A DNA stretch of 64,000 bases from Nocardia niwae NBRC 108934 = DSM 45340. GTDB lineage: Bacteria; Actinomycetota; Actinomycetes; Mycobacteriales; Mycobacteriaceae. Positions 25,401-33,617 of this stretch are shown piece after piece (position 1 is the first letter of the stretch; the number at the start of each line of letters is the position of its first letter). Both the position numbers and the translations under genes were made by a program. Below the pieces are notes generated by a model, which was given only the letters and a program-made list of their open reading frames with translations, searched no databases and was not told the DNA's origin. The stretch spans positions 146,103 to 210,102 of the forward strand of contig NZ_BDCK01000030.1 in NCBI RefSeq assembly GCF_001613465.1, given 5' to 3'.

Positions 25401-27536
25401 CTCGAAGCGCTGACCGAGGTGGCGGCCGAGGACTTCCTGCCGCTGCTGTTGGAGACCCTGGACCTCGCCTCGCACCGGCTGGATGCGTGGATAACGTCGC
25501 TGGCGACGCAAAGGCTGCAGCGCACAAGGGCCGCGGGCGCCCAGGGGATCCGGCTCGGCGGCTACGGTTGGGTGGAGAATCTGCGGCCGGGCACGGTCCG
25601 CGAATCCGACGGCTACATTCACGCGCCGTCCATGCACCATGCCGCCACGGCGGCCGTACTACGGTCCGGATTCCTCTCGCACGAGGGCGATTCGACGCTC
25701 GCCGTCGACCTGAGCTCGCGCCGGGCCCGTACCGCTCGCTGGCTGCTCGGCGGGGTGCGACGCGGGCAGAACCTCGGCGTATTGCTGGGCTACCGATTCG
25801 AGCGCGCACTGCACGACGCTGGTCTGGACATGGTGAAACCTGCCTTCCGGAAGGTTTTCCCGGCGCCGGTCGTCCCCGAGCCCGTCGACGCCGACGATCC
25901 GACCGGTCTGTGGGAGCGCAGCTCCGAGTCGATCGCCGCCGCCAATGTGGTGGACGGTATGGCGCTGGCACGCCGGCACGGCGCACAGGCGGTCTTCGCT
26001 CTGCTGGCCGAGCAAGGCTATCCGTTCGGCAACAACGATGTGCCGCCGCTGGCCGACCTGCCTCGCGCCGTGGCGCCGATGCTCGATGATCTGATCGAGT
26101 CCCTTGATGCTGTCGGCGATCTCCTGCTGGCCGAGAGCGTGCATCACCTGGTCGGTGGTAACCCAGTGCGGGCGGGTATCGCCGCCGACAGCCTCGGTCG
26201 CGGCGAGGACGTCCCGGACCGCTTCGACGTGCTGCGCACACCGCATCGCGGGCGAGCGATCACGCATCGGCTCGCCACCGTGCTGCCGCCGGACCCGCCA
26301 CGCCCTCCCGGGTGGGGAGCCGACGCCTTCTCCCGCCTGGAACCGCGTGTCGAGGCGTGGGTGGCCGGCCTGCTCGGCCCCGCCGCGAACTGGCGACTGA
26401 CAGGTACGGTGCGGAAAGACGGTCGCAGCGAGCGGTTCTCGGCCGATGCCGCCACCCTCGGACTCGGCGCCCTCGGTCTGGTGTTCGATGTGGTCGTCGG
26501 CGGGCAGCGCCGGATCACCGCGATCGTGTCCGCCCGGCACGGTATGCCCGGGGCGACCGCGGAATTCGACGGCGATTTCGCCGAACTGCATGCCGTCGCC
26601 GAACGGATCAATCGGTTGCTCAACGGCGCTTCGGCTCTGCTGCCGCGACATGTGCTCGGCGACCAGGTCCGTGCTCCCGCGCCCGATGTGGAAAAGGTGC
26701 GCAGCCGGGTGAAGGCTTTCCTCGACGAGGTGAAGACCCCGGCCCAGCGGCTCGCATTGGGTATCGAGGGCGATGTCCCGGAGCAATTGCCGAAGCTGGC
26801 CGCCGACGCCACCAGCCAGGGCTGGCTCGGCGCGGTGACCCGCCTGCTCGCCGACTTCCTCGGCACGACCGTCCCGCTCACCGCGGAGTTGCCCGGGGTC
26901 GCACTGCCCGCGCCCGCCGCCACCGGCGCGGCTGTCGCCGACTGGGTCCGTCGATTCGCTGCCGTCCGCCCCGGCGCCCGAACGTGGCATGAAACACTGC
27001 TGATCGCGGGCGTGCGTGCCGGGCGGCCTGCGTCGTTGTCGGCCGTGCAGACACCCGCAGGCGGACGCTGGATCGGCGCGGCCTTCCCGGCGCTCGACCG
27101 ACCGTCCACCCGGCAGCATCTGGTGTGCCATATCCCGTTCGCGCTGCCCGCGGGCACTCCTTCGGCCGGTTTGGTCTTCGACGAGTGGGTCGAGGTGCTG
27201 CCCGGTTCGGACGCACTGGCCGAGACCAAGACCGGCCCCCACCCGGTGCCGGTGGAATCCGAGCTGACCGGCCTGTCGTTTCACTTCGATCGGCCGGATG
27301 CCAAGGCGCCGCAGGCCATCCTGCTGGCCGTGCCACCTGATCCCGAGCGCGGCTGGACCGCGGACGGCTTGGCGATGGTGGTGCGCGACAGTCTCGAACT
27401 GGCCAAGTTGCGCGCGGTCGATCTGGCGGACCTGCCGCTGCTGGACGACGTCGTCCCGGCGGTGCGGGTCGACGGGCACGGCAGTGAGCACGGCGTCGTG
27501 GTGGGCCGGTTCTGGCGTGAACTCGCGGAGGAGTGA
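22413..27536 (+). CDS. Giant LysM-repeat protein, third gene of operon
   Basis: A 1707-residue protein. Four LysM-like repeats of about 50 residues fill residues 3-220 (each with HTVVAGETLFRLAQRFYGNG-type starts and VLVVPE-type ends), and a fifth lies at about 570-625. No signal peptide precedes them. Between repeats four and five is a coiled or helical segment (about 270-320). A distinctive conserved block lies near residues 1020-1140: LDAWITSLATQRL, GGYGWVENL, YIHAPSMHHAATAAVLRSGF and LGVLLGYRFERALHDAGLD. I have seen this block in large hypothetical proteins of unrelated bacteria. The start is the ATG at 22413 with AGGAG six bases upstream. LysM repeats normally bind peptidoglycan or chitin, or act as assembly modules in phage-like particles. 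Confidence 0.8.
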   Translation: MTRTHTVVAGETLFRLAQRFYGNGERFPVLAAANGIVDPNRITAGQVLVVPEISRTHTVVAGDTLFDLARRFYGDGGLFPILAAANGIADAGRIRVGRLLVIPELMAGGGTTIPSMVRIHTVRTGDTLFGLAQRFYGNGKLFPVIAAANHITDPTRLQVGQKLIIPPFNRTYVVVRNDNLFNVARRFYGKGELFPIIAAANGIRDPDLIFPGQVLIIPDFGEGPPVHDDSPFMLRRTIDMIRLQHDNKLASADDKEFELGRVRRWAASHPVDIPHGNTPQSILDSVERAQAARRAELDQLRDRLTEATDHLAAVLDSGEPLFGTHSAEPIALLPVRLETKWAADGRSIKVRVYPDDLHIESFDPALTPDEVKAARDYWKHPGEIAWKELLATVNPVRAAWVTRAARPGAPAPTMRAPGKRRMPEVGTLPTRWRFLGLVGGLVVVDRIGAEIPDPLTLGFLAADEAAPDREHASWAVDFDEAVRQGMGAVLTLPEDVDHLDELFVVGVSQRGPEAAADRLRANLHGHAFSDGLAFLTTGTPTNNTPQTRTSWSAQPSGRPPGPTPPREPDIARRFHVVQSSDTLFGLAQRFYGDGRLFPIIANANKIRDPNVIEDGQVLFIPARPGEAEPNPPDADRLARALGLPDAGFLTECDGADGIGDAAAGALSLFAWWGLARELIRDQDLMDGQDMTPGLRAWLTIRDHLIDCVRGRGPLPTIRVGRQPYGVLPVSTLDEWVPDGPEDAAAHLLPWLLRLRHHWRGALLSGWIPRVTDGVPADRVAAGILSRIPVSNDLLIRRVLSTTGGREKFDKLSLRSPGPAVAVGGILSGLRWATPTEDVSNLAWVSDTAPANYDLVAQRLVPNRAKYRELFAHSRDRFRDAVGVLTGDLTHEEFTSRWPITIAGVSPDRPNTIFGDVGFSDESGSAVDFLPWLVAVGQEIAGGAEPETLDLALAIPATVDRLIGQLIMAPDTPQDELDSILDFGRRGLPAAGRVLAGLEALTEVAAEDFLPLLLETLDLASHRLDAWITSLATQRLQRTRAAGAQGIRLGGYGWVENLRPGTVRESDGYIHAPSMHHAATAAVLRSGFLSHEGDSTLAVDLSSRRARTARWLLGGVRRGQNLGVLLGYRFERALHDAGLDMVKPAFRKVFPAPVVPEPVDADDPTGLWERSSESIAAANVVDGMALARRHGAQAVFALLAEQGYPFGNNDVPPLADLPRAVAPMLDDLIESLDAVGDLLLAESVHHLVGGNPVRAGIAADSLGRGEDVPDRFDVLRTPHRGRAITHRLATVLPPDPPRPPGWGADAFSRLEPRVEAWVAGLLGPAANWRLTGTVRKDGRSERFSADAATLGLGALGLVFDVVVGGQRRITAIVSARHGMPGATAEFDGDFAELHAVAERINRLLNGASALLPRHVLGDQVRAPAPDVEKVRSRVKAFLDEVKTPAQRLALGIEGDVPEQLPKLAADATSQGWLGAVTRLLADFLGTTVPLTAELPGVALPAPAATGAAVADWVRRFAAVRPGARTWHETLLIAGVRAGRPASLSAVQTPAGGRWIGAAFPALDRPSTRQHLVCHIPFALPAGTPSAGLVFDEWVEVLPGSDALAETKTGPHPVPVESELTGLSFHFDRPDAKAPQAILLAVPPDPERGWTADGLAMVVRDSLELAKLRAVDLADLPLLDDVVPAVRVDGHGSEHGVVVGRFWRELAEE

Positions 27537-27539
27537 ACC

Positions 27540-29162
27540 ATGGCACGACGAATGACCGACATTCTCGGCAACCCCAAGTTCCGGCTCGACGACCGCTACC
27601 GCCTCGAGCCGGTGTCCCGCAGCCGCGAGGTGGCCACCGGCCTCAGCGCCCGCGTGCACGATCCGGCTTGGGCGCTGACCAGGCAGTGGCAGTTCGGTGA
27701 ATTCACCGGCCAGGACGCGGGATCGCCTGTGCTGGTGGAACTGACAGGTCACAGCACGATCATTTCGGCGTGGCGGCCTGCGGGCAGGCAGGGGGAACTC
27801 GAACCCGACCGGACATGGCGCGCCTATGACCCCCGGTCCGGTCCGCTGGACGAAATGGTGGAATCCGAGGACCTGGCGAAGCCGGATCAGCTGCAACGGC
27901 TCGAGGGCGGGGCGCAGTTCCTCCGGCTCCTCCACGAACACGGGCTCGGTTCGCGTACCGCGGATGCGCTGGCCGCTTACGCGTTTCCGGATCCGCCCAC
28001 CGGCGCCACCGATCTGGTGACACTCCTGGCCGCCAAGGTGCCGGATGCGGACCGGATCGCCGCCGGGCCGAGCGTTCCGGGACTGGATGCCGTGCGGAAA
28101 GAGTGGCTGAACTGGTGGAAGAGCTTGTTCCCCGCCGATCTTCCCGACGCCTTCGACCCGCACCGGTTCGAACACCGCGTCGACTTGAGTATCGGCGACA
28201 AGGTATTCCACGCCGAAGAATATCTCGGCGACGGCCTCGACTGGTTCACCGTCGACCTCGATCCGACCGCGGTCGCCGCGCCGCCGGGACCCGGCGGCCC
28301 GCAGGCGACGCTGCGCGGCTTCCAGCGCGAGGCCCTCCCCACGACGGTGCGTTACGGCGGGGTCCCGGCCGACCGATTCTGGGAGATGGAGGACGCTCAG
28401 ATAGATTTCGGCTCCACCGAGGTCGAGACCCTGGACACCGGGCGGCTGTTGCTGATCGGCTTCGCCGAGGTCTACGGCAACGACTGGTTCCAGCTTCCGC
28501 TCGAGGTTCCCGCGGGCTCGCTCACCGTGCTGGACCGGTTGGTGGTCTGCGACTCCTTCGGTGGGAAACACGAAATACCCCGAGCGGGAACGAGAGACGC
28601 CGGGTGGAATCTGTTCACCGTGTCCGGCACCGAGGACGGCCTCCTTGTCATGCCCTCCGAACGTGGTGTGGTCGGTGAACCCCTGGAGACGGTGGCGCTG
28701 TTGCGCGACGAGATGGCCAATATGGCCTGGGCGGTCGAGCGGTACTACACCGACGATCGCGGCGTGCGGGTCGACCGGCGCGAACGCTGGCTGCGCGGGG
28801 CGCCGGAAGCCTCGCCGCCCAGCGAATTCGGCTCGTACGCGGTCCAAACCATCGTCCCGGACTTCTGGTTGCCGCTGGTCCCGCACGCGATCGGGCCGGC
28901 CGAGATCCGTTTCGCGCTGGTACCACTCCTGCAGCCCGGTTTCGATTCCACACCCCGCGGACAGTTGTTGCGCCCGGGGGAGTGGGTGCACGAGGAGGAG
29001 ATTCCGCGTGATGCCGCCGTGGTCACGCGCCGGAACGTGTTGTCGCGCTGGTTCGACGGATCGTGGCATTCCTGGGTGCGGCGGGAGAAGAATCCCGGCG
29101 GCGGCGAAGGATCCAGCGGGTTGGCCTTCGACATCGTCCGCCCCTCCGAACCCTGGCCGTAA
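27540..29162 (+). CDS. Uncharacterised companion protein, fourth gene of operon
   Basis: A 540-residue soluble protein with no signal peptide or membrane segment. It starts with RYRLEPVSRSREVATGLSAR and DPAWALTRQWQFGEFTGQDA. It later has PADRFWEMEDAQIDFG, LLIGFAEVYGNDWFQLPLEV and LLRDEMANMAWAVERYY. These blocks form a family that I recognise only as conserved hypothetical and that accompanies the LysM-type giant protein in other genomes. The start codon is four bases after the preceding stop and GGAGGAG overlaps that gene's end, so translation is coupled. A hairpin at 29224-29242 probably ends the operon. Confidence 0.75.
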   Translation: MARRMTDILGNPKFRLDDRYRLEPVSRSREVATGLSARVHDPAWALTRQWQFGEFTGQDAGSPVLVELTGHSTIISAWRPAGRQGELEPDRTWRAYDPRSGPLDEMVESEDLAKPDQLQRLEGGAQFLRLLHEHGLGSRTADALAAYAFPDPPTGATDLVTLLAAKVPDADRIAAGPSVPGLDAVRKEWLNWWKSLFPADLPDAFDPHRFEHRVDLSIGDKVFHAEEYLGDGLDWFTVDLDPTAVAAPPGPGGPQATLRGFQREALPTTVRYGGVPADRFWEMEDAQIDFGSTEVETLDTGRLLLIGFAEVYGNDWFQLPLEVPAGSLTVLDRLVVCDSFGGKHEIPRAGTRDAGWNLFTVSGTEDGLLVMPSERGVVGEPLETVALLRDEMANMAWAVERYYTDDRGVRVDRRERWLRGAPEASPPSEFGSYAVQTIVPDFWLPLVPHAIGPAEIRFALVPLLQPGFDSTPRGQLLRPGEWVHEEEIPRDAAVVTRRNVLSRWFDGSWHSWVRREKNPGGGEGSSGLAFDIVRPSEPWP

Positions 29163-29223
29163 GCGCTGACCGCAGCTCCACGCCGGTCAGACCACGGATG
29201 GTGAAGAAGTTCTGATCTGAGCC

Positions 29224-29242
29224 GCGGGCGCTGGCCGCCCGC
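29224..29242 (+). terminator. Hairpin ending the giant-protein operon
   Basis: GCGGGCG and CGCCCGC form a perfect 7-bp stem with a 5-base loop, 61 bp downstream of the last stop codon. There is no T-tract, as is common in actinobacteria. Confidence 0.5.
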
Positions 29243-29264
29243 AGTTGCTGACGATATTCAATGT

Positions 29265-29282
29265 GCCATTGGATAGTGGCTC
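29265..29282. promoter_or_regulatory. Operator/promoter copy 1 upstream of NCS1 permease
   Basis: GCCATTGGATAGTGGCTC is an imperfect palindrome (GCCATT/AGTGGC around GGAT) and a near copy of the site at 29468-29485. GGATAG can serve as a -10, with CTGACG 17 bp upstream. The preceding CAATG also pairs with CATTG inside the site. Confidence 0.5.
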
Positions 29283-29467
29283 TATGTACAGCGGTTCTAA
29301 AGCTCGCGACAGTCCTGGTCTGTCTGAGGGCATCGCCTCTGGTGAGCAGCCCATGTGGGCCCGCATTGTTGCTGGCACCGAGCTCGTGCATGCCCGAGGC
29401 GCATTCTCGGCGTCCTGCTTGTCCTGTCAACTATGGTTACCCCGAATTCTCTTGTCCCATACAATGA

Positions 29468-29485
29468 GCCATTGGATAACGGCTC
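29468..29485. promoter_or_regulatory. Operator/promoter copy 2 upstream of NCS1 permease
   Basis: GCCATTGGATAACGGCTC matches copy 1 at 16 of 18 positions. With the preceding GA it forms GAGCCATT/AACGGCTC around GGAT with one mismatch. TTGTCC (29452-29457) and GGATAA (29474-29479), 16 bp apart, make a plausible promoter. It lies 66 bp before the permease start. Confidence 0.55.
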
Positions 29486-29550
29486 GATAACAGGGTGTGC
29501 GATGGTATGTCCGTCCCGTTGAGCCACCGTGGTCGACGAATGGATTCCCC

Positions 29551-31035
29551 ATGGCTGTGAGTTCAGCGAAGCCCTCGGACTGGTCCTTCGAGCGCAAAGG
29601 CGCCGAATGGGTCGCCGAGGAGGAACGTCGAGGTAAGCCGCGTGCGCTGTTCTGGCCGTGGGCAGGCACGAGCTGCAATCTGGTCTTGGTCTCGTTCGGT
29701 CCGTATGTCACCGCACTCGGCCTCGACTGGCACATCGCGGTGCTCGCCGCCGCGGTGGGTGCGGTGCTGTCGTTTCTGCTGCTCGCCATGGTGTCGTTGG
29801 CCGGACAACAGGGTGGGGCGGCGACCATGGTGGCCGGCCGCGCGGCGTTCGGCTTTCATGGCAACAAGATCCCGGCGCTGCTGAGCTATCTCGCTTTGGT
29901 GGGGTGGGAAACCTTCTCCGCGGTCCTGGCGACCCTTGCCGCTCGCACCGTGGCGCACCGGCTCGACCCGGAGATGGACACCGGACCGCTCATGGTCGTC
30001 ACCCTGCTCACCGTCATCGTGGTGACCACGGTGATCGGCGTCTACGGCTGCCATGTGATATTGCGGATCCAGAAGTGGTTCGCCCTCGCGTTCACCGCGC
30101 TGTCGGTGGTGTACGTCGTGCTGACGCTGCCCAGGATCTCCTTCGCGACCCACGGCCAGGTCAGCGTGGGCGCGTTCGTGGGCGGGGTGATGCTGGTCGC
30201 CAACGCACTGGGTTTGAGCTGGGTCAACTGCGCCGCCGACTACACCCGCTATCTGCCCCGGGACGCCGACAAACGCGCGCTGGTGGGGTGGGTCACCTTC
30301 GGCGGCACCGCACCGGCGCTTGTTCTGATGGGTTTCGGGACGGTCCTGGCGGCAGGCGATCCCGGCGTCGCCGAACTGGCCGCGACCGACCCGATCAGTG
30401 CGCTGTCGGCCCATCTGCCGACCTGGTTTCTGGTGCCCTACCTGATCCTCGCGCTGGTCGGCTTCGTGTCGGGCTCCATCATCGGCCTCTACTCGTCCGG
30501 ACTGGCGCTGCAAACGGTGGGCGTCCGTATCCCTCGGCACTACACAGTCCTCATCGACGCCGTCCTGATCGCGGCTGCCGGTGGCTATGTGGCCTTCGCC
30601 GCGCCCGGCTTTTTCGCCCCCTTCCAAGCGTTCCTGACCACGACCGGTGTCGTGATGGCCGCATGGACCGGAATTTTCGTGGTCGACCTGTGGCAGCGTC
30701 GCCGCATCGGCTATGACCGGACGGCCCTGTACAGCCCGGTCGGTGGCTACGGAAAAGTGAACCGCGCCGGGGTCGGCTGCCTGATCGTCGCCACCCTCGT
30801 CGGGCTCGGCCTGGTCACTTCCCCGGATCCGCACATCGGTCCGCTGCTGGGCTACCTGTTCACGCCAGCCGCCCGCGCGGGCAGCCTGGGCAGCAGCAAC
30901 CTCGGCGTATTCGTCGCCTTGGTCCTCGCGAGCGCCGGATACGCCGCTCTGCACCGAGTGCGTCCGCCCGCGCAGATGAGCACGAGCGAGCCGATCGAAA
31001 TCCGGGACACCGAGCCGGCCCGAGTCACAGCGTAG
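29551..31035 (+). CDS. NCS1-family cytosine/purine-type permease
   Basis: A 494-residue membrane transporter with about twelve helices. Family features are the N-terminal WAGTSCNLVLVSFGPYVTAL (first helix), GRAAFGFHGNKIPALLSYLA, and the sixth-helix region GLSWVNCAADYTRYLP, which matches the conserved ADYTRY motif of nucleobase-cation symporters. The substrate is probably a purine, pyrimidine, hydantoin or related ring compound. The ATG at 29551 follows a leader with two copies of an operator-like sequence. No nucleobase deaminase or catabolic gene is adjacent, so the substrate remains open. The C-terminal 40 residues are a polar tail. Confidence 0.88.
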   Translation: MAVSSAKPSDWSFERKGAEWVAEEERRGKPRALFWPWAGTSCNLVLVSFGPYVTALGLDWHIAVLAAAVGAVLSFLLLAMVSLAGQQGGAATMVAGRAAFGFHGNKIPALLSYLALVGWETFSAVLATLAARTVAHRLDPEMDTGPLMVVTLLTVIVVTTVIGVYGCHVILRIQKWFALAFTALSVVYVVLTLPRISFATHGQVSVGAFVGGVMLVANALGLSWVNCAADYTRYLPRDADKRALVGWVTFGGTAPALVLMGFGTVLAAGDPGVAELAATDPISALSAHLPTWFLVPYLILALVGFVSGSIIGLYSSGLALQTVGVRIPRHYTVLIDAVLIAAAGGYVAFAAPGFFAPFQAFLTTTGVVMAAWTGIFVVDLWQRRRIGYDRTALYSPVGGYGKVNRAGVGCLIVATLVGLGLVTSPDPHIGPLLGYLFTPAARAGSLGSSNLGVFVALVLASAGYAALHRVRPPAQMSTSEPIEIRDTEPARVTA

Positions 31036-31358
31036 GAAATGCTTCCGGTGGGTGCTCGCGTCGAAGCGGCTGCCGCCGGTCGCGGAACGCTCGGACGTCT
31101 TCTGTAGCCGTACCTGCGCCCGCTTCGGAGCCCACCTCAGTGGCCGGATCGCTCGACGCCGCCGGAATAGTCCCACTGCCCGCCCGTGCACGCGGCGACC
31201 GGCCGATGCGATCGCTCCTGTGCACCGGCAAGCACACGGTGAATTCGGTGCGGCCTGGTTCGCTGGCCACCGAGATGTCACCACCGTGCGCCTTCACCAC
31301 GGCCGCGGCGATCGCCAGGCCCAGGCCGGTGCTGCCTGCCCGCCGCGACCGCGACGTG
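31025..31358 (-). pseudogene. C-terminal remnant of a sensor histidine kinase
   Basis: The minus strand from about 31358 reads SRSRRAGSTGLGLAIAAAVV, then KAHGGDISVASEPGRTEFTV and CLPVH. This is the G2 box and last strand of a HATPase_c domain, typical of histidine kinases. The F box, N box and dimerisation helix are missing, and no response regulator is nearby. After CLPVHRSD about 60 non-conserved residues run to the stop at 31025, overlapping the permease 3' end. It is a non-functional fragment. Confidence 0.65.
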
Positions 31359-31661
31359 ACCCGCCGCCGCAGTGCTGGCCCGGGCAGTAACCTGCATTCG
31401 CCACATCAGATGAACGACTGAGCGCATCGAGCGCGGCGGCGGGGCTCGACTTCCACCGCCGCGCTTCCTTCGGACGGCCCGGGGAGCGTGGCGCGCTCCG
31501 CCCAGCTATCACCTCGGACATCCCGCGCTGACGAGCCCCCGAGGCGGTGGACAGGGGAGAGGTGCGGAGGTGATCACGCCGCAGGGGCCGACCTCGCGGC
31601 CGGAACATGCTGAGCCGGTTGCTGTTTCGTTCATGTCGGTGCGTACCGCTAATCTGCTGGC
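31359..31661. other. Intergenic region, no supported gene
   Basis: About 300 bp upstream of the gene at 31662. A minus-strand ORF ending in a cysteine-containing stretch is present but has no start signal and no recognisable similarity. TAATCT (31650-31655), six bases before the ATG at 31662, is a probable -10 for a leaderless transcript. Confidence 0.45.
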
Positions 31662-32324
31662 ATGGTCGGACCGGACTCGGCGCTGCGCCGACTGACCCGC
31701 GATGCGCGGAAGTTGCTGCAACCCTATGGCTTCGACGGCTCGGAGTCCCTGTGGGTGCGGGTCGTCCCGGGTGGTGTGGCTTGTGTCGGCCGGGCCCGGA
31801 CAGTGCGTACCTGGATCGACGGGCAGCAGGAGCTGAAGTTCGGGTTGACCATGAGCGCTACGCCCACCGCTTGGTGGGAGTTCTGCAATTGGCGCAACGC
31901 GCAGCGGGGGCTGCCGTTCGTGCCGCTCGAACAGGCGACCGGACCGGGGCTGATCGACGACCATGGGCTGCCGGAAGATCTGACCGAATTGTGGTCTCTG
32001 CGGGTCGATCCGGCGCAGGCGGGCCGGGCTCTGCGGGCAGACGTCGACGTCATCCGCGCCGAGCTGCCCCGGCGGGTGCACGCCTACGCACGCCGTGCGC
32101 TGCGGCTGCTGGAGCCCGGCCGGTACCTCGAAGAACTGATGACCGTGCCGGACCCGGTGATCGGAACCTGGGAGGCGATCGTCGTCCTGCTCGCCGAGCG
32201 TGGGGCGGGGCCGCAACTGGAGGATGCGTACGACCGATTCCGGGCGTGCTGCATGGACGCGGACACCTCGGCATATGCAGAGCAGGTTCTCGCGTACGCA
32301 CGCAGCCGCGCGGCGCAGATGTGA
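31662..32324 (+). CDS. Hypothetical protein (DUF4304-like?)
   Basis: A 220-residue soluble protein. The N-terminal half (RRLTRDARKLLQPYGFDGSE, then WVRVVPGGVACVGRARTVRT and LKFGLTMSATPTAWWEF) has the layout of DUF4304-type proteins, which are of unknown function and often found near immunity or toxin genes. The C-terminal half is helical. A -10-like TAATCT six bases before the ATG and no Shine-Dalgarno sequence suggest a leaderless mRNA. Its neighbours downstream are on the opposite strand, so it appears monocistronic. The family suggestion is weak. Confidence 0.6.
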   Translation: MVGPDSALRRLTRDARKLLQPYGFDGSESLWVRVVPGGVACVGRARTVRTWIDGQQELKFGLTMSATPTAWWEFCNWRNAQRGLPFVPLEQATGPGLIDDHGLPEDLTELWSLRVDPAQAGRALRADVDVIRAELPRRVHAYARRALRLLEPGRYLEELMTVPDPVIGTWEAIVVLLAERGAGPQLEDAYDRFRACCMDADTSAYAEQVLAYARSRAAQM

Positions 32325-32439
32325 GCGAGCGCAGGCGATCAGCGTCGAGCAGCGCGCGGAATCTCGGGCATGGCATGTGCCGGGGCGTCCGTGCCGCTAT
32401 GGCGTTCGGGAGCAGTCGATCCGCTGTCGGCCCGCCGTG

Positions 32440-33033
32440 TCAGCCGACGAACGGGGGAAGCGCCGCGAATTCCGGCGCGAGCCGGGCGGTCGGGACGGTG
32501 TGCGCGATCCAGCGACGGGCACGACTGAGCGGATGATCGGGAAACTCCGCGTCCCATCCGATGTCGTCGGCCGCGTTGTACGGCAGCCGTCCCTGCACTT
32601 CGGGCGCATAGGGATGCGGCGGGAACATGTGGTCGACACCGATCTTGGTAGCGAGCAGGGCCTCGCGCATACCCGTGGTGCCGGTCTCGGGGCAGAGGAT
32701 CTGCAGGACCGCGCTGCTGCTGGCCTTCGGCACGATCACGGAGGCGGCGAACACCAGGCCTTGGGGCTGATTCGGCAGAGGCAGCTTCTCCATGCGCAAC
32801 AGCGCGGGCTGCGCGTCGAGCCACACCACGAAAGCCTCGATCAGGCAGCCGTTCTGCGCGCTTCTCTCGGTCAGGCGACGGCGCAGGGTCGTGAGGTCCT
32901 CCAACGGTGCGGGCAGATCCGGGGCGAGGTCGAAATACGACACGTTCACCATGTCACCGGTCCGCGGATCCCGCCAGGTTGCGTTGTCGACCTGCTGCAT
33001 GTCCCTGGCGTCGAAGGAAATTGGCACCGGCAC
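32440..33033 (-). CDS. Hypothetical protein
   Basis: A 197-residue soluble protein with no signal peptide. It opens PVPISFDARDMQQVDNATWR and continues with DPRTGDMVNVSYFDLAPDLP, then an alternating strand/helix region. The C-terminal segment WDAEFPDHPLSRARRWIAHT is probably the most conserved part. It lies 71 bp downstream of another unknown gene on the same strand, and the two may form an operon. I do not recognise a function. Its presence beside a second unknown protein between permease and glycan clusters gives no useful clue. Confidence 0.6.
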   Translation of the reverse strand: MPVPISFDARDMQQVDNATWRDPRTGDMVNVSYFDLAPDLPAPLEDLTTLRRRLTERSAQNGCLIEAFVVWLDAQPALLRMEKLPLPNQPQGLVFAASVIVPKASSSAVLQILCPETGTTGMREALLATKIGVDHMFPPHPYAPEVQGRLPYNAADDIGWDAEFPDHPLSRARRWIAHTVPTARLAPEFAALPPFVG

Positions 33034-33104
33034 AGCGTATCCGCAAGCTCATTTCGGAAGGCCGGACCGGTGCCGCGCGACTTCCGCGGGTTCATTCGGG
33101 GCGA

Positions 33105-33617
33105 TCACAAATGCTCGAGGCCCGGCAGGGTCGACAGCGGTCGCAGGCTCGCGGTCGGGAAGACCTCGGCGAATCCGCTGGGAACGGAGGCTCCGAGACC
33201 CAGCACGGACCCCCAGCGAAACGGAGGCCGCAAGGCGGTGCGGCTCAGTGGTCCGTCGATGGACAGGCGGCGGAAGTCGTCGTCGCTCTCCGGTCCGAAG
33301 CTCACGACGATCGCGGAACCGAGCGGACCTTCCAGGGCGTACCAGAGAATGTCGTATTGGTGCGGAAACGATCCGAACACTCCGGTCTTGGTGACCGTCG
33401 TAGCGAACACGGGAGCCACTGCCGCCAATGCCGCGTAGCACGCCGCGGCGGTGCCCGGGCCGAAGACGAGTTCGGACAGGCCGGTGTCGGCGATGGCCGT
33501 GTAGATCATCTGGATGGGTTCGTCCTCCGGCAGGCCCGGATCGGCCAACCGCACGTAATGGTGATCGAGTCCGGAAATGAGCTCGCGCTCCGGTCGTCTG
33601 CGTCCGAAGATTCCCAC
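33105..33617 (-). CDS. Hypothetical protein
   Basis: A 170-residue soluble protein. The start is taken as the GTG at 33617 (GIFGRRRPERELISGLDHHY follows), with GGAAGG six bases upstream. A longer frame to 33665 is possible. Recognisable segments are EPIQMIYTAIADTGLSELVF and YDILWYALEGPLGSAIVVSF. No catalytic motif or membrane segment is visible. It is probably co-transcribed with the gene at 32440-33033. Function unknown. Confidence 0.55.
   Translation of the reverse strand: MGIFGRRRPERELISGLDHHYVRLADPGLPEDEPIQMIYTAIADTGLSELVFGPGTAAACYAALAAVAPVFATTVTKTGVFGSFPHQYDILWYALEGPLGSAIVVSFGPESDDDFRRLSIDGPLSRTALRPPFRWGSVLGLGASVPSGFAEVFPTASLRPLSTLPGLEHL

Larger units (their letters stand above)
29163..29550. 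other. Leader region of the nucleobase permease gene
   Basis: About 390 bp without a gene. It holds a hairpin close to the giant-protein operon and two near-identical operator/promoter-like sequences 203 bp apart before the permease. No other coding sequence is supported. Confidence 0.6.

Noticed and set aside
16855..29162. Extracellular contractile injection system or phage tail locus
   Set aside because: LysM repeats are suggestive, but sheath, tube, baseplate, tail terminator and AAA ATPase genes are all absent in the operon and its flanks.
31294..31608. Small minus-strand ORF with a cysteine-glycine-rich end (ribosomal peptide precursor?)
   Set aside because: No ribosome binding site, no modification enzyme nearby, and its second half overlaps the histidine kinase remnant in another frame.
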